From Rariglobus hedericola (lineage in GTDB: Bacteria > Verrucomicrobiota > Verrucomicrobiia > Opitutales > Opitutaceae), in the NCBI RefSeq assembly GCF_007559335.1, contig NZ_VMBG01000001.1, positions 1,054,001 through 1,118,000 of the forward strand: 64,000 nt of DNA. Direction: 5' to 3'. The translations under genes were made by a program, and so were the position numbers. Below are positions 61,709 through 64,000 of the stretch, piece after piece. The notes below the pieces were generated by a model. That model saw only the letters and a list, made by a program, of their open reading frames with translations, searched no databases and was not told the origin of the DNA. Positions within the stretch are counted from its first letter, which is position 1. Every line of letters starts with the position of its first letter.

Positions 61709-62860
61709 TCAGGCTCGCACCGGTTTGCGAGGCACCGGCAGATACACGCTCACCGTCGCGCCATAGCCGGCTGACGAGATCACTTCGACGGCCCCTTCGT
61801 GAAGATTCACGAGATCGCGCACCGCGGTGAGGCCGAGTCCGCTGCTTGAGAACTTGGTCGTGAAAAACGGCGCAAACATCCGTCCGGCGATTTCCGCGCT
61901 GATGCCCCCACCGTCGTCCGTGAGCTGGAGGAATGCATAATCTCCGTCAGCGCGCACGGGTGCTCCGGCCATCGCGGCCAGTTCGGCGGAACTCAACCGG
62001 CGGTGACCGGTCACGATCTTAAGCGAACCACGCTGGTTGCCGATGGACTCGGAGGCGTTGAGCGCGAGGTTGAAGAGAATCTGGCGCACACTCAATGGAG
62101 CCAGATCCAGATGCGGCAAATCCGTGGAGAGCTGGTAATCAATCGTGATGTTTTTCTTAACGATGGTGCGGATCAGCGTCTGCGATTCCCACACGATGGC
62201 GGAAAGTTCGGCCACCGGAGGACCACTCACCGCCGTCGATGAATACTGGAGAAACTCGCGGCATAAAGTGGAGCCCTTCATGCCGGCCTCCACGGCCTGG
62301 TCGAGCATCTGACGGGACTTGCTTCCGCGCGGCAGATCCATCGAGGCAATCTGGATGTAACCGAGCACGGCATGCAGGCGGTTGTTGAAATCGTGCACGA
62401 GGTGACGACTCATCACGCCGAGGCTCTCGGATTTTTGCACGGCGAGCATTTGTTGCTCGAGCCGGCGACGCTCGCCCTCCACTTGATGGCGGACGATTGC
62501 GCTTTGCAGGACGGATTGCAGCTCGCGACCTTCAAACGGGAAATGCACGCAACCATAGGATTTCATGGCGTCCGCATACGCATCATCCATCGCATTACCA
62601 CGACGCGCCACGGTCACCACGGGCAGGTTGTGCTCCGTGCGCAGACGGCTGTAAACGCACCCGCCGCCCTGCCCGCTCTCCAGATGAAGATCCAACAACA
62701 CCAGATCGGAATCCGCGCCACGCGAACCGATTTCGGCGGGATCATCGAGCACCGCGACCACATCGTAACCCAGTTCCCCGAGATAACGATCAAGCCCGTC
62801 ATCATCCGCGAGGGTTTTACCCAAAATTATGAGACGGCCGGCGCTCGATGACTTCATCAT
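61709..62860 (-). CDS. Receiver-histidine kinase in the fli operon
   Basis: A 383-residue soluble protein: receiver (about 8-125, Asp57 in LVLLDLHLE), coiled coil (about 125-145), HisKA of NtrB type with His156 (SRHLVHDFNNRLHAVLGYIQ) and HATPase (NLALNASESI; TDDGGGIS; SSGLGLTAV). It lies between fliN and fliO in the same direction. No partner regulator is adjacent; feedback between assembly and the NtrC-type activator is possible. Confidence 0.85.
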   Translation of the reverse strand: MMKSSSAGRLIILGKTLADDDGLDRYLGELGYDVVAVLDDPAEIGSRGADSDLVLLDLHLESGQGGGCVYSRLRTEHNLPVVTVARRGNAMDDAYADAMKSYGCVHFPFEGRELQSVLQSAIVRHQVEGERRRLEQQMLAVQKSESLGVMSRHLVHDFNNRLHAVLGYIQIASMDLPRGSKSRQMLDQAVEAGMKGSTLCREFLQYSSTAVSGPPVAELSAIVWESQTLIRTIVKKNITIDYQLSTDLPHLDLAPLSVRQILFNLALNASESIGNQRGSLKIVTGHRRLSSAELAAMAGAPVRADGDYAFLQLTDDGGGISAEIAGRMFAPFFTTKFSSSGLGLTAVRDLVNLHEGAVEVISSAGYGATVSVYLPVPRKPVRA

Positions 62861-62917
62861 TTTTTACGCACTGTATCCAACGGATGTCGGGTGGATCTTA
62901 TCAAAAGGGAGCGTGGC

Positions 62918-63184
62918 TCAAGACGGACGCGAACCAACCAGTTCGGTAATCTTGATACCGAAACTGTCCTCGACGACGACGACCTCGCCATAGGCGATCA
63001 GCTTGTCGTTGACATAGAGACCGACTGGATCGCTCGCGTGTTGGTTGAGCTGGATGATGGCGCCCGGCGCCAGCGCCAGGACTTCGCGCATGGGCAGCTG
63101 GCAGGAGCCGAGCTGGACGGTGACCTTGACCTTGACGTCAAGAACGAGATCGAGCGTGGACGTATCATCAATGAGCGTGGGCAT
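62918..63184 (-). CDS. fliN: Motor switch protein FliN
   Basis: An 88-residue SpoA-domain protein (VKVTVQLGSCQLPMREVLAL; PGAIIQLNQHASDPVGLYVN; GEVVVVEDSFGIKITEL). Short form without N-terminal extension. It forms the lower C-ring and overlaps the fliM 3' end by 17 bases. Confidence 0.94.
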   Translation of the reverse strand: MPTLIDDTSTLDLVLDVKVKVTVQLGSCQLPMREVLALAPGAIIQLNQHASDPVGLYVNDKLIAYGEVVVVEDSFGIKITELVGSRPS

Positions 63185-64000
63185 GGGAGGTTTCCTCTGT
63201 TTTTAGTTTTTCTGAGATTTTCACGACGACCTTGTCATCATCGAGACCGACGGTGCCGTTGAACTTGGGCACACCGGCGAGGCAGATTCGGGTTTTGTCG
63301 ACGATATCGACCGGCAGTTCGAGCACGTCACCGACTCGAAGCTGGGTGAGTTCGCGCAACGAAAGATCAAACGCGTCCCACTCGGCGTGGGTCGGCAGCG
63401 CGATGTGCGCATACACATCTTTCCATTCGGCGGTGGCTCGCGTCTGGGCGGGCGACGAATCGCGGTTACGTTTGGCCTGAATGGACTTCACCATCGGCTC
63501 GATCGTGTAGTATGGCACCCCGATCTGAATCGGCTCCGCACAGTCGCCGAAATCAAACTCGATGGTGAGCGCCAGCATGATGGCGTCCTTGGGTGAAGTC
63601 TGGAGAAACCGCCCGTTGTTTTCATGACCGATGATTTCCGGATGCAGATCGGTGTCGTGGTGCCATTGGCCGCACCACTCTTCGAGCACGATACGCAGGA
63701 TGTCCTCCAGCAGTGCGATTTCGATCTCGGTGAGATAACGATCCACCTTCACCGAGTGTCCGCGCCCCCCGAGCATGCGATCAACGAGCGTGAGTGCGAG
63801 GCGAGGATTGATGTCCAAAATACCCACGCCCTGCAACGGTTCGACCTTGAACAGACACAAGTGCGTCGGATTCGGCAGACCCTCGGTAAACTTCGCGTAG
63901 GTGAGCGTCGTGAGCTTCGACATCTTCATTGTGCACTCCATGCGCAGGAAAAGCGCGAGTCGTGCGGAAAGATAACGAATGAAATCCTCGTGAATGAGAC
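63168..64000 (-). CDS. fliM: Motor switch protein FliM, 5' end outside window
   Basis: The frame stays open to the window edge; the internal ATG at 63941 is not the start because upstream codons give HEDFIRYLSARLALFLR, typical FliM sequence. Seen here are the middle CheC-like domain (LTYAKFTEGLPNPTHLCLFK; DINPRLALTLVDRMLGGRGH) and the C-terminal SpoA domain (LTQLRVGDVLELPVDIVDKT). The CheY-P-binding N-terminus is not visible. Confidence 0.94.
   Translation of the reverse strand, partial: LIHEDFIRYLSARLALFLRMECTMKMSKLTTLTYAKFTEGLPNPTHLCLFKVEPLQGVGILDINPRLALTLVDRMLGGRGHSVKVDRYLTEIEIALLEDILRIVLEEWCGQWHHDTDLHPEIIGHENNGRFLQTSPKDAIMLALTIEFDFGDCAEPIQIGVPYYTIEPMVKSIQAKRNRDSSPAQTRATAEWKDVYAHIALPTHAEWDAFDLSLRELTQLRVGDVLELPVDIVDKTRICLAGVPKFNGTVGLDDDKVVVKISEKLKTEETSHAHAH

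Overview
The window reads as a bacterial chromosome segment, high in G+C except for one block, given over to flagellar motility and chemotaxis. Gene content and style (two short flagellins, FliW/CsrA, NtrC-type activator, FliA, long chains of sensor kinases and chemoreceptors, an integron-type cassette array) suggest a Verrucomicrobiota/Opitutales-like organism. That assignment is inference; there is no rRNA or other marker here.

Layout. 1-7.4 kb: end of an unknown gene, a glycosyltransferase, two tandem flagellins (minus), then fliD, a lipoprotein, a FlgM-like gene, fliS and a small helical protein (plus). 7.4-12.3 kb: regulators, namely a histidine kinase, an NtrC-type sigma-54 activator, CheX and a REC-pseudoREC-STAS protein. 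12.4-24.2 kb: a secreted TPR protein, a FlgN/FliT-like protein and a chain of overlapping genes for large sensor kinases, with a receiver-domain remnant and a Cache lipoprotein. 24.3-34.1 kb: four chemoreceptors with two porins, a small periplasmic binding protein and a stand-alone Cache protein; one receptor carries a periplasmic c-type heme motif. 34.2-42.7 kb: A+T-richer array of 16 attC-like recombination sites, each behind a small minus-strand gene, with no integrase in view (a CALIN-type integron cassette array). 43-51.1 kb: csrA, fliW, flgL, flgK, flgN, flgJ, flgI, flgH, flgA, flgG, flgF (minus). 51.4-64 kb: small Cys protein, motB, motA, fliA, small membrane protein, flhF, flhA, flhB, fliR, fliQ, fliP, fliO, a REC-histidine kinase, fliN and the 3' part of fliM (minus).

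Regulation can partly be read from the DNA. Four minus-strand transcription units (fliO, flhB, flhF, flgF) start just downstream of TGGCA(T/C)-N5-NNGC(T/A) sigma-54-type sites, and the NtrC-type activator is in the window. Late or chemotaxis genes (fliD, motA, cheX, heme receptor, porin-receptor operon and others) have TAAAG-like/GCCGATAA-like sigma-28 sites, matching fliA. This fits a classical cascade: NtrC-type activator and sigma-54, then FliA with a FlgM-like brake, then filament, motor and receptors, with FliW/CsrA as post-transcriptional control.

The most unusual element is the cassette array lodged between the convergent chemoreceptor and csrA units. Its cassettes encode mostly small secreted, lipoprotein or membrane proteins plus an ExbD-like protein, a Clp N-domain protein and a frameshifted DUF3592-like gene. 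The attC sites share a conserved extension outside the core that often supplies the stop codon, and some genes appear to be translated into the attC itself.
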